Shown here in pieces: positions 28,804 through 37,837 of a stretch of 58,147 nt of DNA (its first letter is position 1; every line of letters starts with the position of its first letter). Made by a program: the position numbers and the translations under genes. The notes below the pieces were generated by a model that saw only the letters and a list, made by a program, of their open reading frames with translations, was not told the DNA's origin and searched no databases. Source of the DNA: Gelidibacter salicanalis (GTDB lineage Bacteria > Bacteroidota > Bacteroidia > Flavobacteriales > Flavobacteriaceae); assembly GCF_016469035.1 (NCBI RefSeq), contig NZ_JAEHJZ010000003.1:43862-102008 (forward strand), given 5' to 3'.

Positions 28804-28811
28804 CTATTTTT
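28804..28811 (+). promoter_or_regulatory. Candidate -7 element for the DUF3810 gene
   Basis: TATTTTTG matches TAnnTTTG and ends 5 nt before the ATG at 28817. A transcript starting at the normal distance would be essentially leaderless. Confidence 0.45.
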
Positions 28812-28816
28812 GAAGG

Positions 28817-29884
28817 ATGCGCAAACACACCAAACTTATTATTGCCCTTTCCTTGCCTTTACAAATCGTGCTCATTAAGGTATTGGCAAACTTTCCTGAA
28901 GTTGTTGAACGGTATTATAGCAACGGAATTTACAAATGGATTTCTAAAGCGATGCATGTGGTATTGGGATGGATTCCATTTTCGGTTGGGGATATTTTTT
29001 ATACAATGGCGGCGGTCTATAGTATACGATGGATTTATAAGAATCGCAAGCGACTGAGGACCGATACCAAAAATTATATGTTAGATATTCTATCGACAGT
29101 TTCATTAGGATATTTCGCCTTTCATATACTTTGGGCTTTTAATTATTACAGACTACCGTTGCACCAATCGCTTAAAATAGAGAACGAATACTCTACCGAA
29201 CAATTGATCCGGATAACCCAAGATTTAATTACAAAAACGAATGTCATCCACGGCATTATTAAGGCACACGACACCAGCATGGTGATCATGCCCTACACCA
29301 AAAAAGAACTTATTGCTTTGGCTCCAAAAGGATATGCCCAACTGTCTAAAGAATATCCAAATCTTGCTTACGGCACTAGCAGTTTAAAGCGTTCAATATA
29401 TAGTCTCCCTTTAACTTACATGGGGTTTAGTGGCTATTTGAATCCGTTCACCAATGAAGCGCAAATTGACGGACTCATACCTGCCTACAAATATCCCACC
29501 ACGACCAGCCATGAAATTGCGCATCAATTGGGATATGCGGCAGAAAATGAAGCTAACTTTATTGGAGCGATGGCCGCTATGAAACACGAAAACATCTACT
29601 TTAATTATTCAGGATACTCATTTGCTTTGAGGCACTGTTTAAATGATATTTATTTGAGGGATCCGATTACCTATGAAGCGCTTATAATGACCGTTAATAT
29701 TGGCGTGCTTAAAAACTATGAAGAAACACGCCTCTTTTGGCAGTCTTATGAAAACGTGTCTGAAACCTTTTTCAAAAACACCTACAGCGGTTTTTTGATG
29801 GCTAATAATCAAAAAGGTGGCATCGAGAGTTACAGTTATATCGTGGCACTATTGGTCAACTATTTTGATAAGCGCCCATTGTAA
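28817..29884 (+). CDS. DUF3810 membrane protein with a zinc-peptidase motif
   Basis: A 355-aa protein with about three N-terminal membrane segments (near residues 7-25, 50-70 and 90-110), followed by a soluble part carrying HEIAHQLGY (His232 to His236) and a nearby ENEAN segment that could supply the third metal ligand. This is the HExxH signature of zinc metallopeptidases. The layout matches DUF3810, a Bacteroidota family of unknown substrate. The active centre probably faces the periplasm. It is divergently transcribed from pepD. The next gene has its own candidate -7 element, so an operon with it is not implied. Confidence 0.85.
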   Translation: MRKHTKLIIALSLPLQIVLIKVLANFPEVVERYYSNGIYKWISKAMHVVLGWIPFSVGDIFYTMAAVYSIRWIYKNRKRLRTDTKNYMLDILSTVSLGYFAFHILWAFNYYRLPLHQSLKIENEYSTEQLIRITQDLITKTNVIHGIIKAHDTSMVIMPYTKKELIALAPKGYAQLSKEYPNLAYGTSSLKRSIYSLPLTYMGFSGYLNPFTNEAQIDGLIPAYKYPTTTSHEIAHQLGYAAENEANFIGAMAAMKHENIYFNYSGYSFALRHCLNDIYLRDPITYEALIMTVNIGVLKNYEETRLFWQSYENVSETFFKNTYSGFLMANNQKGGIESYSYIVALLVNYFDKRPL

Positions 29885-29966
29885 ACGTTAAAAATATCTT
29901 AATAACATTCCAAACTCTTCATAATATTTATCTTTAGAATTCAGTTTGCTAACTAATTTTAACCGT

Positions 29967-32939
29967 ATGATTAAAACACTATTAACCATCATGACCTTCA
30001 TGTGCAGTTTTTCAATGCTCGCACAAGATTATTTCCCCAAAAATGACGGGGTTTCTACAAAAAACACCAATTACACTGCAATTACAAATGCCAAAATCTA
30101 TGTAACGCCCACTCAAGTTGTTGAGAAGGGGACCTTGCTTATTAAAGATGGCAAGGTAATCTCGACTGGGACTTCGGTGAACATTCCAAAGAATGCCACT
30201 CAAATTGATGCTACTGGAAAAAGCATCTACCCTTCTTTTATCGATATGTATTCTGATTTTGGTATTGAAAAACCAAAACGACAAGGCAGTGGCAGAAGTT
30301 CGCAATATGATCCATCTCGCACTGGATTTTATTGGAATGACCACGTCATGCCAGAAAATAACGCCATTGACCAATTTCAATATGATTCTAAAAAAGCGGA
30401 AGACCTGATTAAAGCCGGGTTTGGCGTTGTCAATACGCACATTCAGGACGGGATTGTTCGTGGTACCGGAACTTTGGTCGCCCTTAATTCTGATGGCGAT
30501 AATTCCATGCGAATCATTGATGCTAAATCGGCACAATACCTTTCTTTTAGCAAAAGTGTTAAATCCAATCAGTCCTACCCGTCTTCAATTATGGGAAGTA
30601 TGGCACTTTTGAGACAGTTATATAATGATGCGGATTGGTATGCCAAAGGTAATTCAGAAACTAAAGACTTATCTATTGAAGCCTTAAACAACAACAAATC
30701 GATGGTGCAAATTTTTGAAGCCGGCAGCAGGGCCAATGATTTGCGTGCGGATAAAGTAGGAGATCTTTTCAACATCCAATACATTATTTTGGGTGGTGGT
30801 GACGAATATGAGCGTCTTGACGAAATAAAAGCGATGAACGCACCGATGATTATTCCAATCAATTTCCCTGAGGCCTATGATGTTGAAAATGCTTTTTTAG
30901 CCTCTACCCTATCTATACAAGATATGAGAGCTTGGACTCAGAAACCACGCAATCCAAAATTGTTGGCTGAAAAAAACATTCCGTTTGCTTTGACGACACA
31001 CGATTTAAAATCGGCTAAAGACTTCAAATCGAATTTGCTGAAAGCTATTGAAGCAGGCCTATCTAAAGAAAAAGCATTGGAAGCCTTAACAACTGTTCCG
31101 GCGCAACTCTTAGGGAAATCTGACCAAATTGGATCTTTAAAAAATGGGGCCTATGCCAACTTTCTGATCACTTCGGGAGACATTTTTGATAAAAAAACAA
31201 CTTTATATGAAAACTGGGTCCAAGGTTATAAAAACACCATTGAAGATAGAAACACCGTAGATATTACCGGTACTTACGCTTTTACTTTAGCGGGTGACAC
31301 TTATGAAATGATCCTTTCTGGTGAATTAACAAAATTAAAATCGGAAATCACCGCTAACAACAACAAACGAGGTTCAAAAATATCTTATGTTGAAGATTGG
31401 GTAAATATTGCGTTTACTACTCAAGACAGCACAAAAAAGGAATTTGTTAGAGTTATAGCTACTGTTGATGCCAACAAAAACCTAAACGGCAAAGCAATCC
31501 TTCCTACGGGGAGTGAAATGAGCTTCTTCGCAAAACAAACAGAATCGAAAAAAGAAATTGATTCCAAAAAAGATGATGATGATGATGATGACGATAAAAC
31601 AGAGGTCACTGCTGCTGTATCACCTATCACATTCCCTAATAACGGCTATGGTTTTGAAACCTTGCCAGAAGCGGAGACTTTATTATTTACCAACGCTACA
31701 GTGTGGACCAACGAAAAAGACGGTATTTTAGAAAACACGGATGTCCTGATTAAAAATGGCAAAATTGCCAAAATAGGTAAAAATCTATCGGAAGGAGGCG
31801 CCACAGTTATTGATGCTACCGGTAAACATTTAACCTCTGGTGTCATTGATGAGCATTCTCATATCGCTGCAGCTTCGGTTAATGAAGGCGGACAAAATTC
31901 GTCAGCAGAAGTGACTATTGAAGATGTGCTTGATGATACAGACGTCAATTTATACCGAAACTTGGCGGGTGGGGTCACTTCAATCCAAATCTTACATGGT
32001 TCAGCAAATCCAATTGGTGGGCGCTCGGCCATTATCAAACCAAAATGGGGACATGCGGCTAAAGATTTAATTATTGACAACAGTCCGAAGTTTATAAAAT
32101 TCGCCTTAGGTGAAAATGTCAAGCAATCCAATTGGGAGGGTACCCGTTTTCCACAAACCAGAATGGGTGTAGAACAGGTGTATGTCGATTATTTTACCCG
32201 AGCAAAAGCTTACGAAGCCCTAAAGAAAAGCGGCAATCCTTACCGACAAGATACAGAAATGGAAACTTTGGTAGAAATATTAAACGGTGAGCGTTTTATT
32301 TCCTGCCACTCGTATGTACAAAGTGAAATCAATATGTTTTTGAAAGTGGCTGAACAATTTGACTTCAGAATCAACACATTTACCCATATATTAGAAGGTT
32401 ATAAACTGGCGGACAAAATGGTAGAACACGGCGTTGGTGGGTCTACATTTAGCGACTGGTGGTCTTACAAATATGAAGTGAATGATGCCATTCCTTACAA
32501 TGCCGCCATTATGCACGATGCAGGCGTTACTGTGGCCATTAATAGTGATGATGCTGAAATGAGCCGTCGTTTGAATCAAGAAGCGGCTAAAACCATTAAA
32601 TATGGAGGTGTGAGTGAAGAAGAGGCTTGGAAGTTTGTCACCTTGAATCCAGCTAAACTATTGCATATTGATGATCGTGTGGGCAGTATTAAAGTTGGGA
32701 AAGATGCGGACGTCGTATTATGGACAGACCATCCGCTTTCGGTGTATGCAAAAGCAGAAAAGACCATTATTGAAGGGGTTACTTATTTCGATTTGAAACG
32801 TGATGAAATGATCAGAACTCAAATTAAAAAAGAGAAAAATCAACTGATCAACGATATGTTGCAAGCCAAGAACAAAGGTTTAAAAACACAGCCAATTAAG
32901 AAAAAAGAGAAAGAATTATTGCATTGTGATTCGGAATAG
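29967..32939 (+). CDS. Secreted double amidohydrolase-family protein
   Basis: About 990 aa with a signal peptide (MIKTLLTIMTFMCSFSMLAQ). I prefer the ATG at 29967 over a TTG 21 nt upstream because it places the signal peptide at the N-terminus. Two amidohydrolase (imidazolonepropionase-like) modules are fused. In the first (about residues 30-440) the usual DxHxH is replaced by DMYSD, so it lacks the metal site. An Asp-rich linker with eight consecutive Asp follows (near 540). The second module keeps HSH (630, 632), His781, His807 and Asp861, the expected metal and catalytic ligands. The substrate is unknown; a secreted peptidase- or hydantoinase-like role is possible. Followed 115 nt later by a related protein. 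Confidence 0.88.
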   Translation: MIKTLLTIMTFMCSFSMLAQDYFPKNDGVSTKNTNYTAITNAKIYVTPTQVVEKGTLLIKDGKVISTGTSVNIPKNATQIDATGKSIYPSFIDMYSDFGIEKPKRQGSGRSSQYDPSRTGFYWNDHVMPENNAIDQFQYDSKKAEDLIKAGFGVVNTHIQDGIVRGTGTLVALNSDGDNSMRIIDAKSAQYLSFSKSVKSNQSYPSSIMGSMALLRQLYNDADWYAKGNSETKDLSIEALNNNKSMVQIFEAGSRANDLRADKVGDLFNIQYIILGGGDEYERLDEIKAMNAPMIIPINFPEAYDVENAFLASTLSIQDMRAWTQKPRNPKLLAEKNIPFALTTHDLKSAKDFKSNLLKAIEAGLSKEKALEALTTVPAQLLGKSDQIGSLKNGAYANFLITSGDIFDKKTTLYENWVQGYKNTIEDRNTVDITGTYAFTLAGDTYEMILSGELTKLKSEITANNNKRGSKISYVEDWVNIAFTTQDSTKKEFVRVIATVDANKNLNGKAILPTGSEMSFFAKQTESKKEIDSKKDDDDDDDDKTEVTAAVSPITFPNNGYGFETLPEAETLLFTNATVWTNEKDGILENTDVLIKNGKIAKIGKNLSEGGATVIDATGKHLTSGVIDEHSHIAAASVNEGGQNSSAEVTIEDVLDDTDVNLYRNLAGGVTSIQILHGSANPIGGRSAIIKPKWGHAAKDLIIDNSPKFIKFALGENVKQSNWEGTRFPQTRMGVEQVYVDYFTRAKAYEALKKSGNPYRQDTEMETLVEILNGERFISCHSYVQSEINMFLKVAEQFDFRINTFTHILEGYKLADKMVEHGVGGSTFSDWWSYKYEVNDAIPYNAAIMHDAGVTVAINSDDAEMSRRLNQEAAKTIKYGGVSEEEAWKFVTLNPAKLLHIDDRVGSIKVGKDADVVLWTDHPLSVYAKAEKTIIEGVTYFDLKRDEMIRTQIKKEKNQLINDMLQAKNKGLKTQPIKKKEKELLHCDSE

Positions 32940-33020
32940 ATTCAGTTGGCGGTCTTCAGTAATAAAAAAGTTATTCGTGAATTTGTTGCTCAAAAAAAAC
33001 ATATTTAAATATTCATAAGA

Positions 33021-33038
33021 TTCCCTCTTTCGAGGGAA
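33021..33038 (+). promoter_or_regulatory. Hairpin in the leader of the second amidohydrolase-like gene
   Basis: TTCCCTC and GAGGGAA form a 7-bp perfect stem with a four-base loop, ending 16 nt before the ATG. There is no T-run, so it is more likely a leader structure than a terminator. Confidence 0.4.
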
Positions 33039-33054
33039 TACAAATAGATTTCAA

Positions 33055-34377
33055 ATGACAAAAAACATATCTATCATACTCCTAGCACTGTGTACCTGTG
33101 TTGGGTTTGCACAACAAACACCCGCATCCACGCAATCTAAAGCAATTGCTATTACTGGTGCAACCGCTCACTTAGGCAATGGTGAGGTGATTGAAAATAG
33201 CCTAATCATTTTTAAGGATGGTAAATTAACCACAGTTTCAAAATCGACGCAAATGGACCTTTCTGCAATGGAAGTCCTTAAAGCTGATGGGAAACATGTA
33301 TATCCAGGATTTATTGTGCCGTCTTCTACGCTTGGATTAGTAGAGATTGACGCTGTAAAAGCAACCACTGACGATAGCGAAATTGGAGAAATGAATCCGC
33401 ACATTAGAAGCATCATCGCCTATAATGCCGAATCTAAGGTCATCGAATCCATGCGTCCTAATGGCGTTCTTTTAGGCCAAATTGCGCCACAAGGGGGTCG
33501 TATTTCAGGAACCTCATCAGTGGTACAATTTGATGCATGGAATTTTGAAGATGCTACCGTAAAAGTAAACGATGGTATTTATATGAATTGGCCAAATAGT
33601 TTTAGCCGTGGCAAATGGTGGCTTGGTGAAGATCCGGCATTGAAAATCAATGATAAATATACTGAACAGGTAGATCAGGTAGTGTCATTTTTTAATGAGA
33701 CCAAAGCTTATGCGGCCGGAAATCAACCAATCATTAATTTACCATATGCTGCCACTCAAGGTTTGTTTGATGGTTCTAAAAAATTGTTCATCAATGTGGA
33801 TGATGAAAAAGGAATTACAGACGCTATTCATTTTGCAAAGAACAATAAAGTGCAACATCTTGTTATTGTTGGCGGTAGCGAAGCTTATAAAGTAGCGGAT
33901 TTGTTGAAACAAAATAATATTCCGGTCATTTTACAACGTGTGCATTCTTTACCGAGTAAAGATGATGATGACTATGACATGTCTTATAAACTTGCCAAAC
34001 TATTGGTAGATAAAGGGGTGATGGTGGCTTTAAATGCTAACGGACAAATGGAACGTATGAACTCTAGAAACTTACCGTTTTATGCTGGCACCACTGTAGC
34101 TCACGGCTTGGATAAAGAAGAAGCTTTAAAGCTTATTACCTCTAATACCGCAAAAATTTTGGGGATTGATAAAGATTACGGAACTTTAGAAACTGGCAAA
34201 AGCGCTACACTTTTTATAAGTGAAGGTGATGCTTTAGACATGCGCACCAACATCTTAACTCATGCTTTTATTGACGGACGTTCTGTAAGTTTAGAAACAC
34301 ATCAAACGGAATTGTACCAACGTTATGACAACAAATTCAAAACTCAGGGTACTCAGCGAGCAGAGAGTAGAGAGTAG
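33055..34377 (+). CDS. Secreted amidohydrolase-like protein without metal ligands
   Basis: A 440-aa protein with a signal peptide (hydrophobic core to CVGFAQQ) and an amidohydrolase-type fold pattern: an N-terminal beta-sandwich with ITGATAHLGNGEVI and a C-terminal return with LGIDKDYGTLETGKSATLFI. The HxH site is absent (HVYPGFIVPSS instead of DxHxH), so it is probably not a metal-dependent hydrolase. It resembles the first, inactive half of the preceding 990-aa protein, so the two may assemble together. The last codons and the stop lie inside a 7-nt tandem repeat, so the C-terminal residues depend on repeat number. Confidence 0.85.
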   Translation: MTKNISIILLALCTCVGFAQQTPASTQSKAIAITGATAHLGNGEVIENSLIIFKDGKLTTVSKSTQMDLSAMEVLKADGKHVYPGFIVPSSTLGLVEIDAVKATTDDSEIGEMNPHIRSIIAYNAESKVIESMRPNGVLLGQIAPQGGRISGTSSVVQFDAWNFEDATVKVNDGIYMNWPNSFSRGKWWLGEDPALKINDKYTEQVDQVVSFFNETKAYAAGNQPIINLPYAATQGLFDGSKKLFINVDDEKGITDAIHFAKNNKVQHLVIVGGSEAYKVADLLKQNNIPVILQRVHSLPSKDDDDYDMSYKLAKLLVDKGVMVALNANGQMERMNSRNLPFYAGTTVAHGLDKEEALKLITSNTAKILGIDKDYGTLETGKSATLFISEGDALDMRTNILTHAFIDGRSVSLETHQTELYQRYDNKFKTQGTQRAESRE

Positions 34378-34396
34378 AGAGTAGAGAGTAGAGAAA
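34362..34396 (+). repeat. Heptanucleotide repeat across a stop codon
   Basis: Four perfect AGAGAGT units (34362-34389) and a fifth degenerate one. The stop codon TAG of the amidohydrolase-like gene (34375-34377) lies inside. Because seven is not a multiple of three, gain or loss of one unit upstream of the stop changes the frame of the C-terminal end. Confidence 0.85.
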
Positions 34397-34420
34397 GATT
34401 ATACTCTCAAATCTCTAATA

Positions 34421-34488
34421 AAAAAAATCTGTCCAAAGAGCAAACGTTAAGATTAAAACTTAATGTTTCGCTATGGACAGATTTTTTT
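34421..34488. terminator. Large two-part bidirectional terminator hairpin
   Basis: An outer stem of 15 bp (AAAAAAATCTGTCCA with TGGACAGATTTTTTT) encloses an inner stem (AAACGTTAAG with CTTAATGTTT, one G-U pair). The A and T flanks suit both directions, between convergent genes. Confidence 0.85.
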
Positions 34489-34543
34489 ATTTCAGTTAAT
34501 AGTGGGATTTAGAAGAAGATATTAAGTAATTCCTATCCTAATT

Positions 34544-34606
34544 TCTCTTATCTCTACTCTCTTTTCTCATTTCTTAATACTCTGTACTCTGTACTTTGTT
34601 CTACCT
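34544..34606. repeat. Second 7-nt-periodic pyrimidine-rich repeat
   Basis: Nine successive heptamers stay in register: TCTCTTA, TCTCTAC, TCTCTTT, TCTCATT, TCTTAAT, ACTCTGT, ACTCTGT, ACTTTGT, TCTACCT. It lies between the large terminator and the stop of the convergent lipoprotein gene. Confidence 0.65.
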
Positions 34607-34628
34607 AAACATCTCTCAATCTAAAAAC

Positions 34629-35432
34629 CTACTGAATCAGCTCTGCTCCTTCTGGTCTGCTGTATACTCTAGCATCCATTTTAACCGTAGTCAACATCGG
34701 ACTTACAAATTTCACTTCATTCTTCACTGTTGTCGGTTTGTTGTTTTCATAATTATACCACACCATGGTTTCGGGCAATAATATGCCTTCTACCTCTTGC
34801 CAGTTGTCATACTTGATAAAATGGTAGTCCTTCGCTTTTTCATTTTTGCCAAACGTCACCGTGTAGGCTAACCAAGTCATTTTATTGGTGTCGGCATCGT
34901 AGTACAAGATGTATTCATCATCCGGAGATGCCCCAACGCCACTTTCATAAGAGATTTTGATCCCAGGATAAGTCTTCCCTTCAAACACCAAAGGTTCAGC
35001 GTCAGCATACATAATGCCATCATCAGCCATCACAAAAGGCATCGCATAAAAATAGAACATCAAATTATAGTAAAACTTCGGATTGCCTTCATATTTACTA
35101 TTTTCCCTATTTTTTAACCAAAGCACCTCGCCATCAAAACCAATGGTATATTTGGGCATTTCGATGAGCGAATACCGCTCTTTCAAATCGGTAGTCGTGA
35201 TTTCATAACCGGCTGGTTTTTCAACCGAAAATTCCAAAGTGGCCATCTCATTCCAAGTGTCGAGTCCGCCATGGGCATCAAACACCTTCGTCATATTTTC
35301 AGGATAGACGCTGGTGGTCATATCCATTTCTTCTTCCGTATACGGTTCAGTCTCAGGTTTTGTTTCGGTGGATTTATCCTTACAAGACACTATAACTGCA
35401 AGAAACAGTGATAAATACAAGATTCTTTTCAT
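34629..35432 (-). CDS. Lipoprotein of unknown function, DUF6503-like
   Basis: A 267-aa lipoprotein (lipobox IVSC, Cys17) with an acidic, Thr- and Glu-rich tether (about residues 18-40) and a mature part starting FDAHGGLDTWNEMATLEF. That AHGG...W phrase and the later beta-rich segments recall the DUF6503 family and, loosely, LolA/LolB-type outer-membrane lipoprotein folds. I cannot confirm the family by eye. It converges on the amidohydrolase-like gene and shares the terminator region 34421-34488. No promoter element was obvious upstream. Confidence 0.8.
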   Translation of the reverse strand: MKRILYLSLFLAVIVSCKDKSTETKPETEPYTEEEMDMTTSVYPENMTKVFDAHGGLDTWNEMATLEFSVEKPAGYEITTTDLKERYSLIEMPKYTIGFDGEVLWLKNRENSKYEGNPKFYYNLMFYFYAMPFVMADDGIMYADAEPLVFEGKTYPGIKISYESGVGASPDDEYILYYDADTNKMTWLAYTVTFGKNEKAKDYHFIKYDNWQEVEGILLPETMVWYNYENNKPTTVKNEVKFVSPMLTTVKMDARVYSRPEGAELIQ

Positions 35433-35743
35433 AAATTAATGTTATTTAAAAACGTAAAGGGTCGACATTATACGACGGATAAAAATACACAAAAAAAGAT
35501 GAATATTGTTTTAGAGCAAATGCATTACCTATCTTTACATACCATCCTGCTCATCCGCTCAGGCGAATTCCCCTAATAGTTATTCATTTCAGATTACATA
35601 TCCGAAATTATTTGTGTCCATTTGTGAAATTAGTGTCCAAGAAAAGATATTGATATTGGTAAGAATTCCATTCAATTCCCTCCGAATACAGTAATTCTTA
35701 GCTCTTATTAAGTAAATTTGTGCTAGCCAAATACTACTAATCT
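35433..35743. other. Divergent intergenic region before the RNA methyltransferase gene
   Basis: These 311 bp separate divergent genes. The only feature I can support is the consensus -7 element TAAATTTG at 35713-35720. No open frame, strong hairpin or repeat is visible. Confidence 0.6.
35713..35720 (+). promoter_or_regulatory. Candidate -7 element for the RNA methyltransferase gene
   Basis: TAAATTTG matches TAnnTTTG exactly, 23 nt before the GTG start. Confidence 0.5.
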
Positions 35744-36541
35744 GTGAATAAAGAAATAACAAGTGTCCAAAACACGTATATCAAAGCATTGGTTCAGCTA
35801 AAAGAAAAATCCAGAGACCGTAAAAAATCAGGGTTGTTTTTGATTGAAGGCGCGCGCGAAATTAGCTTGGCTATAAAGGGAAACTATCAGATTGACACTG
35901 TACTGTATTTGCCTGAACTATTTTCTGAAGAAGAGCTAAATAGCTTAGACATACAATCAAATTCGAGAATAGAAATTTCCAAAGAGGTGTACCAAAAATT
36001 GGCGCATAGAGATACTACCGAAGGTATTATTGCAGTGGCGAAAACGAAAACGCATGATTTAAAGGCTATCAAATTTAAATCGGATCAGCCCTTAATCCTA
36101 GTTGCGGAAGCTCCTGAAAAGCCGGGTAATATCGGTGCAATTTTAAGAACAGCAGACGCTGCCAACGTGGATGCGGTAATTATCGCCAACCCTAAAACCG
36201 ATTTATACAATCCAAATATCATCCGCAGCAGTGTAGGCTGTGTGTTTACCAATCAAATTGCTACAGGATCAACCGAAGACATTATTTCGTTTCTAAAAGA
36301 ACAACATATCGTCATCTACTGTGCCGCGTTACAAGCATCTGAAATTTATACAACGCAAGATTTCACCACAGCTAGTGCAATTGTAATGGGAACGGAAGCG
36401 ACAGGGTTGAGTAATGCCTGGTTACAACAATCCACCCAAAACATCATCATCCCTATGCAGGGCGAAATTGACAGCATGAATGTATCGGTAGCTGCAGGAA
36501 TCCTTATTTTTGAGGCTAAAAGACAACGAAATTTTAAGTAG
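35744..36541 (+). CDS. SpoU/TrmH-family RNA 2'-O-methyltransferase
   Basis: A 265-aa SPOUT-fold enzyme that transfers methyl from SAM to ribose in rRNA or tRNA. The N-terminal substrate-binding domain (about residues 1-105, with the LIEGAREI motif) precedes the knotted catalytic domain, which shows EKPGNIGAILRTADAANVDA, a VMGTEATGLS motif and the C-terminal DSMNVSVAAGILIFEAKRQR. These three motifs define the family. The start is a GTG. The exact modified nucleotide cannot be told. A gap of 63 nt, made mostly of 7-nt repeats, separates it from the M48 peptidase gene. Confidence 0.92.
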   Translation: MNKEITSVQNTYIKALVQLKEKSRDRKKSGLFLIEGAREISLAIKGNYQIDTVLYLPELFSEEELNSLDIQSNSRIEISKEVYQKLAHRDTTEGIIAVAKTKTHDLKAIKFKSDQPLILVAEAPEKPGNIGAILRTADAANVDAVIIANPKTDLYNPNIIRSSVGCVFTNQIATGSTEDIISFLKEQHIVIYCAALQASEIYTTQDFTTASAIVMGTEATGLSNAWLQQSTQNIIIPMQGEIDSMNVSVAAGILIFEAKRQRNFK

Positions 36542-36545
36542 GAAT

Positions 36546-36601
36546 ACTGCCCACTGAAGACTGCCTACTGAGAACTGAAAACTGAGAACTGAAGACTAAA
36601 A
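36546..36601 (+). repeat. Eight-unit heptanucleotide repeat between two genes
   Basis: The units ACTGCCC, ACTGAAG, ACTGCCT, ACTGAGA, ACTGAAA, ACTGAGA, ACTGAAG and ACTAAAA run in perfect 7-nt register and fill 56 of the 63 nt between the RNA methyltransferase stop and the M48 start. It therefore also forms the leader of the peptidase gene. Confidence 0.85.
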
Positions 36602-36604
36602 ACC

Positions 36605-37837
36605 ATGACTGCTACTACCCTTTTCTATATCATCATCGCCGTAATCATCCTCGATTTTATAGTCGATAAAATTTTGGATGCATTAAACGCCAAACATTAT
36701 AATGATCCAATTCCTGCAGAATTAACCGATGTTTATGATCAAGATGCCTATCAAAAGTCGCAACGCTATAAAACCACCAATTATAAATTTGGTTTAATAA
36801 CCTCAACCTTTTCCTTAGTATTGACCTTGACATTTTTAATGTTGGATGGGTTTGAATTTGTAGACAATATTGCACGAAGTTATAGTAGTAACAGCATTGT
36901 TATTGCGTTGATTTTCTTTGGAATTATCATGCTGGCAAGTGACCTCCTCACTACTCCGTTTGCCTATTATCAAACCTTTGTGATTGAAGAACGTTTTGGA
37001 TTTAACAAAACCACTACAGCTACTTTTATTTTAGATAAATTAAAAGGATTGGCGATGATGGGCATAGTTGGCGGCGGACTTCTAGCCTTGATTATTTGGT
37101 TTTACGAAGTGACCGGCACTTATTTTTGGCTCTATGCTTGGGCGCTTGTGGCAGTATTCAGCATATTCGTCAATATGTTTTATGCGCGACTCATCGTCCC
37201 GTTATTTAATAAGCAAACTCCATTGGAAGCGGGCCCTTTGAGAGAAAAAATTTCAGCCTATGCCAATTCTGTAGGCTTTAATCTGGATAAGATTTTTGTG
37301 ATTGATGGTTCTAAAAGAAGCACCAAAGCCAATGCCTATTTTTCAGGGTTTGGAAGCGAAAAACGCGTAACGCTTTACGACACCTTGGTCAATGATTTGG
37401 AAGACGAAGAAATTGTGGCCGTTTTAGCGCATGAAGTTGGGCATTATAAAAAGAAACATATTGTTTTCAATCTGATAGCGTCGTTGCTCCTTACAGGATT
37501 AACGCTGTTTATTTTATCCATTTTTATTTCAAATCCCTTATTATCCAACGCCCTTGGGGTGGCCATTCCGAGTTTTCATGTGGGCTTGATTGCGTTTGGA
37601 TTGCTCTACGCGCCTATTTCAGAACTGACCGGATTTGTGATGAACCATTTCTCTCGCAAGTTTGAATACCAGGCGGATGATTATGCTAAAAACACCTATA
37701 AAGCAGAACCCTTAGTGAGCTCCTTAAAAAAACTCTCAAAAAACAGTTTGAGCAACTTAACCCCACATCCTGCGTATGTGTGGGTACATTATTCGCATCC
37801 GACCTTATTGGAGCGGGTTAGGAATTTGATGCGTTAA
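36605..37837 (+). CDS. M48-family membrane metallopeptidase, Ste24/CAAX protease type
   Basis: A 410-aa integral membrane zinc protease. Hydrophobic segments are visible near residues 5-20, 62-80, 98-120, 148-170, 175-200, 290-312 and 325-345. The zinc site is HEVGH (276-280) with the third ligand in FEYQADDYA (Glu354). The N-terminal extension and FVIEERFGFNKTT are characteristic of the Ste24 subgroup rather than HtpX. Bacteria lack prenylated CAAX proteins, so a role in membrane protein quality control is likely. The start follows directly on a heptanucleotide repeat. Confidence 0.93.
   Translation: MTATTLFYIIIAVIILDFIVDKILDALNAKHYNDPIPAELTDVYDQDAYQKSQRYKTTNYKFGLITSTFSLVLTLTFLMLDGFEFVDNIARSYSSNSIVIALIFFGIIMLASDLLTTPFAYYQTFVIEERFGFNKTTTATFILDKLKGLAMMGIVGGGLLALIIWFYEVTGTYFWLYAWALVAVFSIFVNMFYARLIVPLFNKQTPLEAGPLREKISAYANSVGFNLDKIFVIDGSKRSTKANAYFSGFGSEKRVTLYDTLVNDLEDEEIVAVLAHEVGHYKKKHIVFNLIASLLLTGLTLFILSIFISNPLLSNALGVAIPSFHVGLIAFGLLYAPISELTGFVMNHFSRKFEYQADDYAKNTYKAEPLVSSLKKLSKNSLSNLTPHPAYVWVHYSHPTLLERVRNLMR

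Noticed and set aside
29946-29966. Longer TTG start for the double amidohydrolase
   Set aside because: It would put seven residues ahead of a complete signal peptide; the ATG at 29967 fits better.
30012-30536. 174-codon antisense frame in the amidohydrolase gene
   Set aside because: It is fully embedded in a well-supported gene and has no family features.
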